Source: a virus. Taken from it: a stretch of DNA of 20,466 bases. The DNA is taken from the IMG/VR virus record IMGVR_UViG_3300034107_000171, positions 1 through 20,466 of that record; one strand, written 5' to 3'. Of this stretch, positions 5,901 to 11,960 are shown in pieces. Numbering within the stretch: the first letter of the stretch is position 1; every line of letters begins with the position of its first letter. A program made the translations under genes and the position numbers. The notes beneath the pieces were generated by a model that worked only from the letters and a program-made list of their open reading frames with translations, searched no databases and was not told the origin of the DNA.

Positions 5901-6085
5901 GGGTTTTGACTGATAGAACCGCACTAATCCAAGCGGTTGATAGGCTAGAAAACAAGGGCAGTTTTGCGGTATCATTAGGCAAGGCTGCCCTTATAGCTGA
6001 CGAGGAGAACCTTAAGAAGTTAGTGGAGGCTTTTCCGGATTATTTCATAAAGCACGAGGCTATCAGAATTGTATGGACGCAGTGA
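5897..6085 (+). CDS. Small hypothetical protein
   Basis: This 62-residue protein (RVLTDRTALIQAVDRLENKG, then VSLGKAALIADEENLKKLVE) is helical and unrecognised. I choose 5897 because it shares ATGA with the preceding micro-protein; an in-frame ATG at 5852 would overlap that gene. Confidence 0.65.
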   Translation: MRVLTDRTALIQAVDRLENKGSFAVSLGKAALIADEENLKKLVEAFPDYFIKHEAIRIVWTQ

Positions 6086-6267
6086 TACTCTATTTAAAAG
6101 ATGGCAAGAACGGCAAAGTTGAAGTTGTAATGGAATTGGTTGGTGATCCAGGTCAGTCGTTCCTTATTGGAAACGCCATTGTCAACAACCTATGGGAAGT
6201 TAACAACTGCGTGTTCGTCAAACACAATGAGTTTACTCAGGATTCACCGTCCGACCTATTGCAATAA
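6073..6267 (+). CDS. Small hypothetical protein, last gene of the second block
   Basis: This 64-residue protein (MDAVILYLKDGKNGKVEVVM at the start) is beta-rich and unrecognised. It overlaps the previous gene by 13 nt and converges on the primase gene with a 35-nt tail-to-tail overlap (6233-6267). No good Shine-Dalgarno is seen, so translation may depend on coupling. No clear bidirectional terminator lies at this junction. Confidence 0.55.
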   Translation: MDAVILYLKDGKNGKVEVVMELVGDPGQSFLIGNAIVNNLWEVNNCVFVKHNEFTQDSPSDLLQ

Positions 6268-7036
6268 GCGATTTGCCGGCGGCCTCAGACCCCACTCTAG
6301 TTTCAAAATCATTGAAGTCCTCTCCCTCCAAGGCAGAAACCCAGTAAGGCATCCCTGTTTTCTTGGCTGCCTTGATGCCTACAGGATCATGATCCGCTAC
6401 TATCATGCAGTCAGGATGATTCTTTGCCACCTCTGCGATGTTTCCAGCAGAAAAGCATACTTGGATGTTATAACGAGTGCGGACGGCTTTAAGAGCCTTC
6501 CTGATGGACAAGGCGGTAGCGTAGCCTTCCACAAGAATGATGCGTCCTTTGTTGTTGATCTCGCACGATGCACCTTTGGTACGCTGACCAGAAAGGAACC
6601 TTTTGGAACCTTGTGGATCTATTAACTGACAACCAACCAAACGCCCTTCTATGCGCATAGGTATAACAAGAAGGTTATTCCATACCAAGTCTTTGACATC
6701 TGCGAATCCCTTGTTAACTAAATATGGATGTGTTACTTTTACGCAACGGTCAAGAATCCAAGATGCCTTACCGGATGCCTCGTTCTGTTTAGCAAGCAAG
6801 TCTTTGTTAAATTTCTGTACACGCTCCCGATATTCAGCCTCTGGTACATAACTACCGCTCCAAAAGATGGCTTTCTCATGCACTGCCCAGTTTTTCACCG
6901 CCCCATGATCTCCATGATAGATATAAGAACCATTCTTTTTATTAGGTTTATCAACTGTAGGAACACGAGTCCAACGGTCGTGAACCAAGCTATCAATAAT
7001 CAATCCATGTTGATGTGCAAAAGATTCAAAGCTCAT
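6233..7036 (-). CDS. Toprim-domain DNA primase-like protein
   Basis: This 267-residue protein probably makes or helps make RNA primers for phage replication. The C-terminal half is a Toprim domain: catalytic Glu near 170 in RIILVEGYATALSI and a DxD pair (Asp215, Asp217) in MIVADHDPVGIKAA. A beta-strand region NLLVIPMRIEGRLVGCQLID (121-140) precedes it, as in phage and plasmid Toprim primases. No CHC2-type zinc finger and no RecA-like helicase domain are present, so this is the Toprim part alone; the helicase role may fall to the superfamily 2 protein upstream. It overlaps the methyltransferase stop by 11 nt and is last in the minus-strand operon. Confidence 0.82.
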   Translation of the reverse strand: MSFESFAHQHGLIIDSLVHDRWTRVPTVDKPNKKNGSYIYHGDHGAVKNWAVHEKAIFWSGSYVPEAEYRERVQKFNKDLLAKQNEASGKASWILDRCVKVTHPYLVNKGFADVKDLVWNNLLVIPMRIEGRLVGCQLIDPQGSKRFLSGQRTKGASCEINNKGRIILVEGYATALSIRKALKAVRTRYNIQVCFSAGNIAEVAKNHPDCMIVADHDPVGIKAAKKTGMPYWVSALEGEDFNDFETRVGSEAAGKSLIAIGRTVNPE

Positions 7037-8339
7037 TCTCTACCTCCGCAATACGTTTACCAATCCATTTCATAACTGGAACTGCCATGCTATTACCCAT
7101 TGCTTTGTATCTTTGACCATCCGGCGACTCGTCTTTACCACGCCAAGGAATGTTGGTATAGCTATCAGGGAATCCCTGTAACCTTTCGCATTCAACAGGG
7201 GTAAGACGGCGAACTGCCATGGTTGAGGCAAATACTGCTGCCACTTGGTTTGTAACTTCGGTAGATTGTGGTGAACGACTAGGATCATTACTTGCGGTCA
7301 GCGTAGGCGCAACAGATTCTTGGGCCACAAAAGTCTGAGCATGATGCGACTGCACTGATGGGCGCAAGGCTTGCAAAGCTGGAGTTACATGTAGTGGGGT
7401 AGCACTAAAGTTATTGGCATTAGCATCTTCACGCAAACTATATGCTTCAATATTTTGCACGAGCGGAATGTTGCCACCGCCTGTACCCCAGCGTGATGTA
7501 ACTGTCTGAGATACATCGCCCATCTCTTTTACACGACTATCGGCTGGGTGAGTTTCATATACTTTAGCTATCAGATCAGATGCGCTCTTGTAATCACGGG
7601 CTGCAATGGTGCTGGCTACATCTTGAGTTCCATACTCACCAGTAGATTGACGATCAAAGGTTACTAAGGTTTCTGATCCTCCTCCAAGATCTCCACCATT
7701 TGCTCTGATTGTTCCAACTCCTTCGCCGTAGCCTCCAAAGCTGCTTGGAGTAAATGGGGTAACTTCTTTCCTCTTTTCTCTGCTCGGCGGAGTATCCCTG
7801 CGCAAGCAAGAGGACTCAAATAAAACTTTTGCGGGAGATTCCCAGTCTCCAAGACATCCAACAACAAAGACACGTCTACGTCTTTGGGGTACTCCGAAGT
7901 ATTGAGCGTCAAGCACCCGATAGCTGAACCCATACCCGAGTTCGACCAACGCCCCGAGGAAGGAACCAAAGTCCCGTCCTCCATTGCTACTGAGGACACC
8001 TGGCACGTTTTCCCATACGCACCACTTGGGTCTAAACTTGTCAAGAATTCCAACATAGGTAAGGGCAAGGTTACCCCGTGGATCTTCAAGCCCTTTACGA
8101 AGTCCTGCAACTGAAAAGGATTGACACGGAGTTCCTCCGACCAAAAGGTTAATTGGTTCATTTAAATTCCATTCTTTATACTTAGTCATATCGCCCATAT
8201 TTGGAACGCTTGGGTAGTGATGCGCTAATACTTCCGATGGGAACTTCTCTATCTCGGAGAAGGCTATCGGATTGAAGCCAAGGTCATGCCATGCTACCGT
8301 GGCCGCCTCAACCCCTGAACACACGGATAAGTAGTTCAT
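7026..8339 (-). CDS. dcm: Orphan DNA cytosine-5 methyltransferase
   Basis: This 437-residue enzyme would transfer methyl from S-adenosylmethionine to C5 of cytosine in phage DNA, probably to evade restriction. Motifs in order: I, LSVCSGVEA (4-12); IV, GGTPCQSFS with catalytic Cys72; VI, WENV (108-111); VIII, QRRRRVFVVG (150-159); IX, RRLTPVECERLQGFP (about 377-391); X, AMGNSMAVPV near 413-422. Between VIII and IX lies an unusually long recognition region of about 215 residues with repeated strand phrases (VGTIRANGG, ASTIAARDYK, QTVTSRWGTGGGN, APTLTASND). No partner restriction enzyme is recognised nearby. A second protein is encoded in another frame inside it (7664-8161). It is ATGA-coupled to the gene upstream. 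Confidence 0.95.
   Translation of the reverse strand: MNYLSVCSGVEAATVAWHDLGFNPIAFSEIEKFPSEVLAHHYPSVPNMGDMTKYKEWNLNEPINLLVGGTPCQSFSVAGLRKGLEDPRGNLALTYVGILDKFRPKWCVWENVPGVLSSNGGRDFGSFLGALVELGYGFSYRVLDAQYFGVPQRRRRVFVVGCLGDWESPAKVLFESSCLRRDTPPSREKRKEVTPFTPSSFGGYGEGVGTIRANGGDLGGGSETLVTFDRQSTGEYGTQDVASTIAARDYKSASDLIAKVYETHPADSRVKEMGDVSQTVTSRWGTGGGNIPLVQNIEAYSLREDANANNFSATPLHVTPALQALRPSVQSHHAQTFVAQESVAPTLTASNDPSRSPQSTEVTNQVAAVFASTMAVRRLTPVECERLQGFPDSYTNIPWRGKDESPDGQRYKAMGNSMAVPVMKWIGKRIAEVENEL
7664..8161 (-). CDS. Overprinted protein inside the C5 methyltransferase gene
   Basis: An uninterrupted 165-codon frame with ATG start lies on the same strand but in a different frame, entirely within the methyltransferase (its residues about 60-225). 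The product starts MNQLTFWSEELRVNP and contains GRWSNSGMGSAIGCLTLNTS, FYLSPLACAGILRRAEKRGK and a helical, acidic C terminus. I recall phage hypothetical proteins with the same opening (NQLTFWSEE), the NSGMGS...LNTSEWP stretch and the ACxGILRRAEKRGKxLP motif; that is memory, not a search. If right, the frame is conserved and translated. Function is unknown; a modulator of the methyltransferase is one guess. The start has only a weak GGA upstream. Confidence 0.6.
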   Translation of the reverse strand: MNQLTFWSEELRVNPFQLQDFVKGLKIHGVTLPLPMLEFLTSLDPSGAYGKTCQVSSVAMEDGTLVPSSGRWSNSGMGSAIGCLTLNTSEYPKDVDVSLLLDVLETGNLPQKFYLSPLACAGILRRAEKRGKKLPHLLQAALEATAKELEQSEQMVEILEEDQKP

Positions 8340-8512
8340 TTCTTACCTATCAATTCTCTAACTTCTTGCATAAGTTCTTTTGCTCGCCTATCCATAGCAT
8401 CTCCAAGTTGTTTTTTTTCTTTTTTATTAAAGATAGCATCCCAATTGTCATTAAAGTCTTTCATTGGAATAACCAATGGTCTTTGGGCATCGCCCTTGCC
8501 ACCGTCTCTCAT
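8336..8512 (-). CDS. Small hypothetical phage protein with NWDAIF motif
   Basis: This 58-residue protein begins MRDGGKGDAQRPLVIPMKDF and contains NDNWDAIFNKK, then a charged helix. Short phage proteins with RP...F..NWD.IF are familiar to me only as hypotheticals. The ATG has AGGAG 7 nt upstream and overlaps the previous stop (ATGA), and its own stop overlaps the methyltransferase ATG, so it is part of a tightly coupled chain. Confidence 0.68.
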   Translation of the reverse strand: MRDGGKGDAQRPLVIPMKDFNDNWDAIFNKKEKKQLGDAMDRRAKELMQEVRELIGKK

Positions 8513-8685
8513 ATCATTGCTCCTATAAAGTCTTCTACTTTAAAACCACGCTTCTCTAATTCTCTCTTAAGTTTTTGCTTTGCTTTTAATTCAATTGCTC
8601 CGACATTACCTCTGCTCATGCCCAAGGCATCAGCTACTTCTTGTTGTGTCATAGCGTAGTCATCATATGGTGTCTTTTCTATCAT
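8509..8685 (-). CDS. Small sigma-70 region 4-like HTH protein
   Basis: This 58-residue protein contains AMTQQEVADALGMSRGNVGA followed by IELKAKQKLKRELEKRG. This is the helix-turn-helix and following helix of sigma-70 region 4.2, the part that reads the -35 element. Regions 2 and 3 are missing, so it is not a full sigma factor; it could bind DNA or RNA polymerase as a small regulator. The ATG has AAGGAG 7 nt upstream and overlaps the helicase stop (8682-8685). A larger relative is encoded at 12817-13416. Confidence 0.68.
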   Translation of the reverse strand: MIEKTPYDDYAMTQQEVADALGMSRGNVGAIELKAKQKLKRELEKRGFKVEDFIGAMI

Positions 8686-10172
8686 ACCGTTGCTCCTTGT
8701 TGTGCTTTGCTCTTACCGTATGCAATAAACCGGCTTTTAATCCAGCGTAATGTCTCTGGTGTTGGTGGTTTAGGATCAACATGCAATCCACCTGGAAACA
8801 CCGAAAACTTTTCTTTGTATTTATAGGCAGCCCATCCATCCTTATAACCTTTAAGGCGCCCGTAATACATAAGTTCTGCATAAAATTCTGTGTTTGATTT
8901 ATGCAACTTACGATTGGCTGCCTCTAATTCTTCAAGTTGACCAGCCACACTGTCAATCATGCTTCTGCTAGGTCTTACATGACCGCAAGCATGGCAAGTA
9001 TTAGTTGTAGAGACCCATAGCTCAGCACAAACTGGACACTTAGCTTCTTTCTTTTCTTTTTCGGTTGGCTCTCGTTTAACTTTCTCTGATCCGCCTTCCT
9101 CTAAAGTCTGAACGCCCTCGGTATATAGTTGATCCCAATCCTCACGGAAGCGCAGGAAGTTACCGGAATGGTCTAGCCACAATGCAAACTCTTTACCTTC
9201 GTGTGGACGCATCACACGCCCAAGCTGCTGGACATGGGATGAAAAAGACTTAGAGAATGGGCGGGCTGATACACCAATCATGACATCAGAAACATCAAAT
9301 CCACGAGTAAGAATGTCGGTAGCAATTAACCCATGAATCTGCGTGTCTGGGCGAGAGAAGTCTTCAATAGCCTCTCTTTTGAACTCATCTTCTTCTTTAT
9401 AAGAAATAGATACAAAGTTATAACCTTGCGATGCAAACTGTTCTACCAGGTCTCGCCCATGCTCTACACCTGAACAGAATACAATCGTCTTGCGTGGGCC
9501 ACCAAAGACTTCATGCGTCTTCTTAATCCATTCCTGAACAATATCGCCTGTGATTTGCATACCACGCTTGGTTGTATCGTTAGCAGACCACTCACCAGCC
9601 ATCTTAGTAACGCCCGTCATGTCAATTTCTTTAGCAATAAAGACACGCAGTTTAGTAAGCCAGCCTTTTTCAATCAAATCGCCAGTAGGTGTGGCGCCCA
9701 CCACATGGGTATATATGTCTCCAAGCCCCTTAGTAAAAGGGGTTGCGGTCAATCCAATAACTCTGATGTGTGGATTGTTCTTAATGAATTCAGTAGTCTT
9801 TGTACGAGCAATATGGCACTCGTCAATAATGAGCAACTCAATATCAGGGAATGATGATCTACGCTCTAGCGTTTGCGCCGAACAGATCTGAATTCTTTCG
9901 TGTGGACGTTCTCTCCAATGCTTGGCTTGCATGACTCCATGCTCAATACCATACTTGGATAGACGCATACTGGTTTGATCTATTAAGACAATGCGATCTA
10001 ATACCATCGCTGTCTTTTTATAATCTTCTGAAACAGTCTTCATGATAGACATTGCTACTTCTGTCTTACCAAATCCTGTTGGTGCGTAAAGCAATTGCCG
10101 TGTGTGGCCTTGCTCAAATCCCTCTTTAATCTTTTGAACAACTTCTAATTGATGCTCACGCAGTTCTAACAC
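8682..10172 (-). CDS. Superfamily 2 DEAD/DEAH-type helicase with C-terminal zinc ribbon
   Basis: This 496-residue ATP-dependent helicase is probably for replication or repair of phage DNA. Motifs: Walker A PTGFGKT (31-37), II IIDECH (115-120), III LTATPF (141-146), VI HVQQLGRVMRP near 325. A four-Cys zinc ribbon follows (CPVC ... CHACGH, about 388-407). The layout resembles the UvsW/RecG-like and 'DNA repair helicase' phage proteins; a specific orthologue cannot be named. The start is GTG at 10172 with AGGAG 5 nt upstream. About 180 nt of non-coding sequence with a palindrome precede it, so it may have its own promoter. Confidence 0.9.
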   Translation of the reverse strand: MLELREHQLEVVQKIKEGFEQGHTRQLLYAPTGFGKTEVAMSIMKTVSEDYKKTAMVLDRIVLIDQTSMRLSKYGIEHGVMQAKHWRERPHERIQICSAQTLERRSSFPDIELLIIDECHIARTKTTEFIKNNPHIRVIGLTATPFTKGLGDIYTHVVGATPTGDLIEKGWLTKLRVFIAKEIDMTGVTKMAGEWSANDTTKRGMQITGDIVQEWIKKTHEVFGGPRKTIVFCSGVEHGRDLVEQFASQGYNFVSISYKEEDEFKREAIEDFSRPDTQIHGLIATDILTRGFDVSDVMIGVSARPFSKSFSSHVQQLGRVMRPHEGKEFALWLDHSGNFLRFREDWDQLYTEGVQTLEEGGSEKVKREPTEKEKKEAKCPVCAELWVSTTNTCHACGHVRPSRSMIDSVAGQLEELEAANRKLHKSNTEFYAELMYYGRLKGYKDGWAAYKYKEKFSVFPGGLHVDPKPPTPETLRWIKSRFIAYGKSKAQQGATV

Positions 10173-10242
10173 TTATGCTCCTGTTCTAGCAAGAAACCGC
10201 TTGCATTCGGGTGGGGTTACTAACAACTATGTGAAGTCTTTA

Positions 10243-10256
10243 ATCTTTATAAAGAT
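10243..10256. repeat. 14-bp perfect palindrome upstream of the helicase
   Basis: ATCTTTATAAAGAT is a perfect dyad in the 181-nt gap between the ParB-like gene and the helicase, about 70 nt before the helicase start. It contains a TATAAA string on the minus strand that could serve as a -10, but I see no good -35. It may be an operator. Confidence 0.4.
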
Positions 10257-10334
10257 ACAGGCTATTTAAAGTCGCCGAGCCGACTGTGTTGCGTTCACCC
10301 CATGTAAACTTTAATGCTTTTATGACAACTTTTT

Positions 10335-10354
10335 AATAGAGGAATACCCCTATT
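10335..10354 (-). other. Hairpin just after the ParB-like gene
   Basis: On the minus strand AATAGGGG-TATT-CCTCTATT forms an 8-bp stem with one G-U pair (an A-C mismatch if read on the other strand), starting at the stop codon of the ParB-like gene. It is followed by AAAAAG rather than a U-tract, so it is more likely an RNA-stability or processing element than a full terminator. Confidence 0.4.
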
Positions 10355-11154
10355 TACGCTGCCATTTTTTGTGCTTGCTTTTTCCAGTAAGTAACTTGCT
10401 TCATTAATTCAGAGCATTTGTTTTGGAAAGTATCACGGCTAATGGTTAATGAACGGATCGCAATTTCTTGATTCTTAACCGTAGCTTGAAGCTCCTCAAT
10501 GATAGCCTGAGCAGCCCCCTTCTCTGTAGCCGTACCTTCCATAGCAGCGACCGCAACTCTGGCTTCGAGCCGTTCGTTCTCCTCAGCCAAGGCTTGAATT
10601 TCAGTTGCCAGCTCATGGAGTTTGTCCTCTTCAGGGGCAGGTGCCGGTACGGTTGGTTGTTCATCTTTGTATTTTACTTTCTGCTCAAACTCTTTTCCGT
10701 TTCTTTCAAACTTAATTGCTTCAGGTTGTGGCTTACCTAAAGACTCACGAATAGCCATCACGGTTGGATGGGTTACGCCAGTTTGAACAGCGATCTCACG
10801 GTTACTCCATAAAGACCATTCCATGTCGTCCAGTAATTTTAATACTGCACGGCGTCTATCAGCACGAGTTGGTGGCAGACCGTGATCTTTGTTGACACCA
10901 GTTGACGCCAGCAGAGCATCACGCTTAGTACCATCAACAATAATGACTTCTACATCAACTATGCCAGCCTTCTTATAAGCAAAGTAACGGTGCCATCCAT
11001 CAACGAGATAATGGCGAGATCCAACTCGGTATACCTTAAGGGCTGGGAATTTGACTCCCTCTCTGATCTTCTCGGAATAATCATGGATCGTGTCCTGGTT
11101 TAGTGTTTCACGGGATTGAAGTTCTGGGTCAAGTGTAATTTCTGTAAGTTTCAT
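10354..11154 (-). CDS. ParB-like nuclease-domain protein with coiled coil
   Basis: This 266-residue protein has an N-terminal ParB/sulfiredoxin-like domain (about 1-90) with LVDGWHRYFAYKKAG in place of the ParB GERRxRA box, then an HTH-like stretch (NREIAVQTGVTHPTVMAIRE, about 118-137), a Pro/Glu linker, and a long coiled coil (about 180-260) full of Glu and Gln. Family members bind DNA, and some bind CTP or cut DNA; phage copies act in partition, transcription or nucleolytic roles. The coiled coil suggests oligomerisation. The ATG has GAGG 5 nt upstream and overlaps the upstream small gene. No ParA is seen in the window. Confidence 0.82.
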   Translation of the reverse strand: MKLTEITLDPELQSRETLNQDTIHDYSEKIREGVKFPALKVYRVGSRHYLVDGWHRYFAYKKAGIVDVEVIIVDGTKRDALLASTGVNKDHGLPPTRADRRRAVLKLLDDMEWSLWSNREIAVQTGVTHPTVMAIRESLGKPQPEAIKFERNGKEFEQKVKYKDEQPTVPAPAPEEDKLHELATEIQALAEENERLEARVAVAAMEGTATEKGAAQAIIEELQATVKNQEIAIRSLTISRDTFQNKCSELMKQVTYWKKQAQKMAA

Positions 11155-11336
11155 AAATTCCTCATTAGTTCAGCGAAGGCCGTTTTTAGCTCTCGCTCGG
11201 TTGCTTTAGGGTTATTGGCAGTTCTTAGAGCGTTCATTGCTCTTTCTTTCCACCTGATCGTAGTTTGCACCGATCCTCTTTGTACCGCATCGGGGATTAC
11301 CCCAGCTTGCTTTTTTATTTCTTCTCGTAAATCCAT
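11151..11336 (-). CDS. Small basic hypothetical protein coupled to the ParB-like gene
   Basis: This 61-residue helical, basic protein begins MDLREEIKKQAGVIPDAVQR and ends AFAELMRNL. It is unrecognised. Its final codons ATG AGG AAT TTA TGA supply the ribosome-binding site and start for the ParB-like gene. A structured leader of about 220 nt lies upstream. Confidence 0.62.
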   Translation of the reverse strand: MDLREEIKKQAGVIPDAVQRGSVQTTIRWKERAMNALRTANNPKATERELKTAFAELMRNL

Positions 11337-11560
11337 TGCTCTCTTTCTATTGCTTTCTTACGTAAGCCCATGTTACCTTTTGGTGGACGCACTACGCCCT
11401 AGCAGTGCGCCTTTAACTGTTACCTTTCGGAGCCACAGCACTCGCCAGTCGTTCGTAGAATCGGCACTAAGCTTCGCCACCGATATTGCGCTCTTACATC
11501 CACTTCCCCAGTAGCGCTTGTATCTATCCCGCTGGTGTTTCTCTGCCGTCCAGGATAAAC
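11337..11560 (-). other. Structured non-coding leader of the ParB-like operon
   Basis: No convincing gene lies here. On the minus strand I see hairpins GCGCT/AGCGC, ATCGG/CCGAT and CGCACT/AGTGCG, two copies of AAAGGTAACA flanking the last hairpin, and a CTTACGTAAG palindrome at 11357-11366. A short 18-codon frame starting at 11371 overlaps the next gene but has weak support. The region may be a regulatory leader or a second RNA. Confidence 0.4.
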
Positions 11561-11563
11561 CAC

Positions 11564-11595
11564 AAAAGAAAAAACCCCATACAACTGGAGTCTAC
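11564..11595 (-). terminator. Terminator at the 3' end of the structured RNA
   Basis: The 3' arm of helix P2, ending GGGG on the minus strand, is followed directly by TTTTTTCTTTT. A strong stem followed by a U-tract is a classical intrinsic terminator and would release the RNA near 11566. Confidence 0.65.
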
Positions 11596-11721
11596 ATTTG
11601 GACATTCTCTTATGTTTATCACCGACCAACTAAGCATAAGAAAACTAGGCGTAGACCCCATGTGTATAGGGCTTTGGTCGTGATTGTAACATAAAGAAAC
11701 CGTCCAAAGTTTCCTTCTGTT
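11566..11721 (-). ncRNA. Structured RNA with two crossing long-range pairings
   Basis: A transcript of about 156 nt is predicted between an extended -10 promoter (11728-11736) and a U-rich terminator. Helices on the minus strand: P1, 11716-11709 with 11700-11693 (8 bp); P2, 11671-11651 with 11595-11575 (9 bp, a 2x2 internal loop, 10 bp); P3, 11644-11635 with 11614-11605 (10 bp). The G-U pairs in all three would be A-C mismatches on the other strand, which fixes the transcribed strand. The P3 loop contains TTGGTCGGTGAT, complementary to ATCACGACCAA just before P2 (11 bp, one bulge). The P1 loop TTTGGAC is complementary to GTCCAAA between P3 and P2. Both cross P2, giving pseudoknots. About 110 of 156 nt would be paired. 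No coding frame fits. I do not recognise it as a known RNA class. Confidence 0.75.
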
Positions 11722-11727
11722 AGTAAA

Positions 11728-11736
11728 ACTATACCA
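11728..11736 (-). promoter_or_regulatory. Extended -10 promoter of the structured RNA
   Basis: On the minus strand TGG is followed by TATAGT, the same extended -10 type as at terS. The -35 position (TTCTTG) is poor. It lies just downstream of the terminator of the preceding unit, so the RNA appears to be an independent transcription unit starting near 11721. Confidence 0.55.
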
Positions 11737-11739
11737 CAA

Positions 11740-11773
11740 ATAAAAAGGGGCAAGAAGTTTCTTCTCACCCCTT
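11740..11773 (-). terminator. Intrinsic terminator of the 35-residue gene
   Basis: On the minus strand AAGGGGTGAGAAG-AAA-CTTCTTGCCCCTT forms a 13-bp stem with two G-U pairs and a 3-nt loop, followed by TTTATTT. It starts 12 nt after the stop of the small gene at 11785. Confidence 0.8.
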
Positions 11774-11784
11774 GGCTTACGCCA

Positions 11785-11892
11785 TTACTTCTTGAGCTGC
11801 TCTAGAACTGTGATAGTCCAGTTGATCCACATATCGTTGTACTTCTTAACTTGTGTGGTTACTTCTTTAACTTGCTTATCAAAATCAAACAT
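11785..11892 (-). CDS. 35-residue helical protein with its own promoter and terminator
   Basis: MFDFDKQVKEVTTQVKKYND followed by MWINWTITVLEQLKK gives one amphipathic helix. The opening MFDFDK recalls phasin-family N termini, but the protein is far too short and I do not assign it. AGGAG lies 6 nt before the ATG. A promoter with operator-like palindromes is upstream and a strong terminator downstream, so this is a complete single-gene unit. That effort for 35 residues suggests a regulated, possibly potent, small protein. Confidence 0.7.
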   Translation of the reverse strand: MFDFDKQVKEVTTQVKKYNDMWINWTITVLEQLKK

Positions 11893-11912
11893 GGTTATCT
11901 CCTATTGGTTTA

Positions 11913-11927
11913 TGTTGCATTGCAACA
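11913..11927. promoter_or_regulatory. Palindrome at the start site of the 35-residue gene
   Basis: TGTTGCA-T-TGCAACA is a 15-nt dyad directly downstream of the -10 hexamer, covering the predicted transcript start. A protein bound here would block transcription. Confidence 0.5.
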
Positions 11928-11955
11928 ATTATACACCTATGTGGTAAATTTACCA
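11928..11955 (-). promoter_or_regulatory. Promoter of the 35-residue gene with operator over the -35
   Basis: The minus strand carries a perfect TATAAT (11928-11933). The -35 region 16-17 bp upstream is a poor match (TGGTAA or CTGGTA) and lies inside the palindrome TGGTAAATTTACCA (11942-11955). A consensus -10 with a palindrome where the -35 should be suggests an activator or repressor site. Confidence 0.65.
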
Positions 11956-11959
11956 GATG
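11942..11959. repeat. Palindromic repeat, copy 2
   Basis: TGGTAAATTTACCAGATG is identical over 18 nt to 910-927 inside terS. The 14-bp core is a perfect dyad. Here it overlaps the -35 region of a promoter. Confidence 0.65.
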
Positions 11960-11960
11960 C

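Noticed and set aside
6140-6625. 161-codon plus-strand frame opposite the primase
   Set aside because: It covers the conserved Toprim domain on the other strand and the product has no recognisable features; it reads as a shadow.
9513-9891. Two overlapping 113-codon plus-strand frames opposite the helicase
   Set aside because: Both are antisense shadows of helicase coding sequence without ribosome-binding sites.
11116-11514. 132-codon plus-strand frame
   Set aside because: It is antisense to the 61-residue gene and its leader, with no start signal.
11566-11721. tRNA, tmRNA or retron RNA as identity of the structured RNA
   Set aside because: No anticodon or T-loop signature, no tag reading frame, and no reverse transcriptase gene in the window.
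11420-11739. Minus-strand frames of 69 and 71 codons in the structured RNA region
   Set aside because: No good ribosome-binding site, odd composition, and they cross the promoter, pseudoknots and terminator of the RNA.
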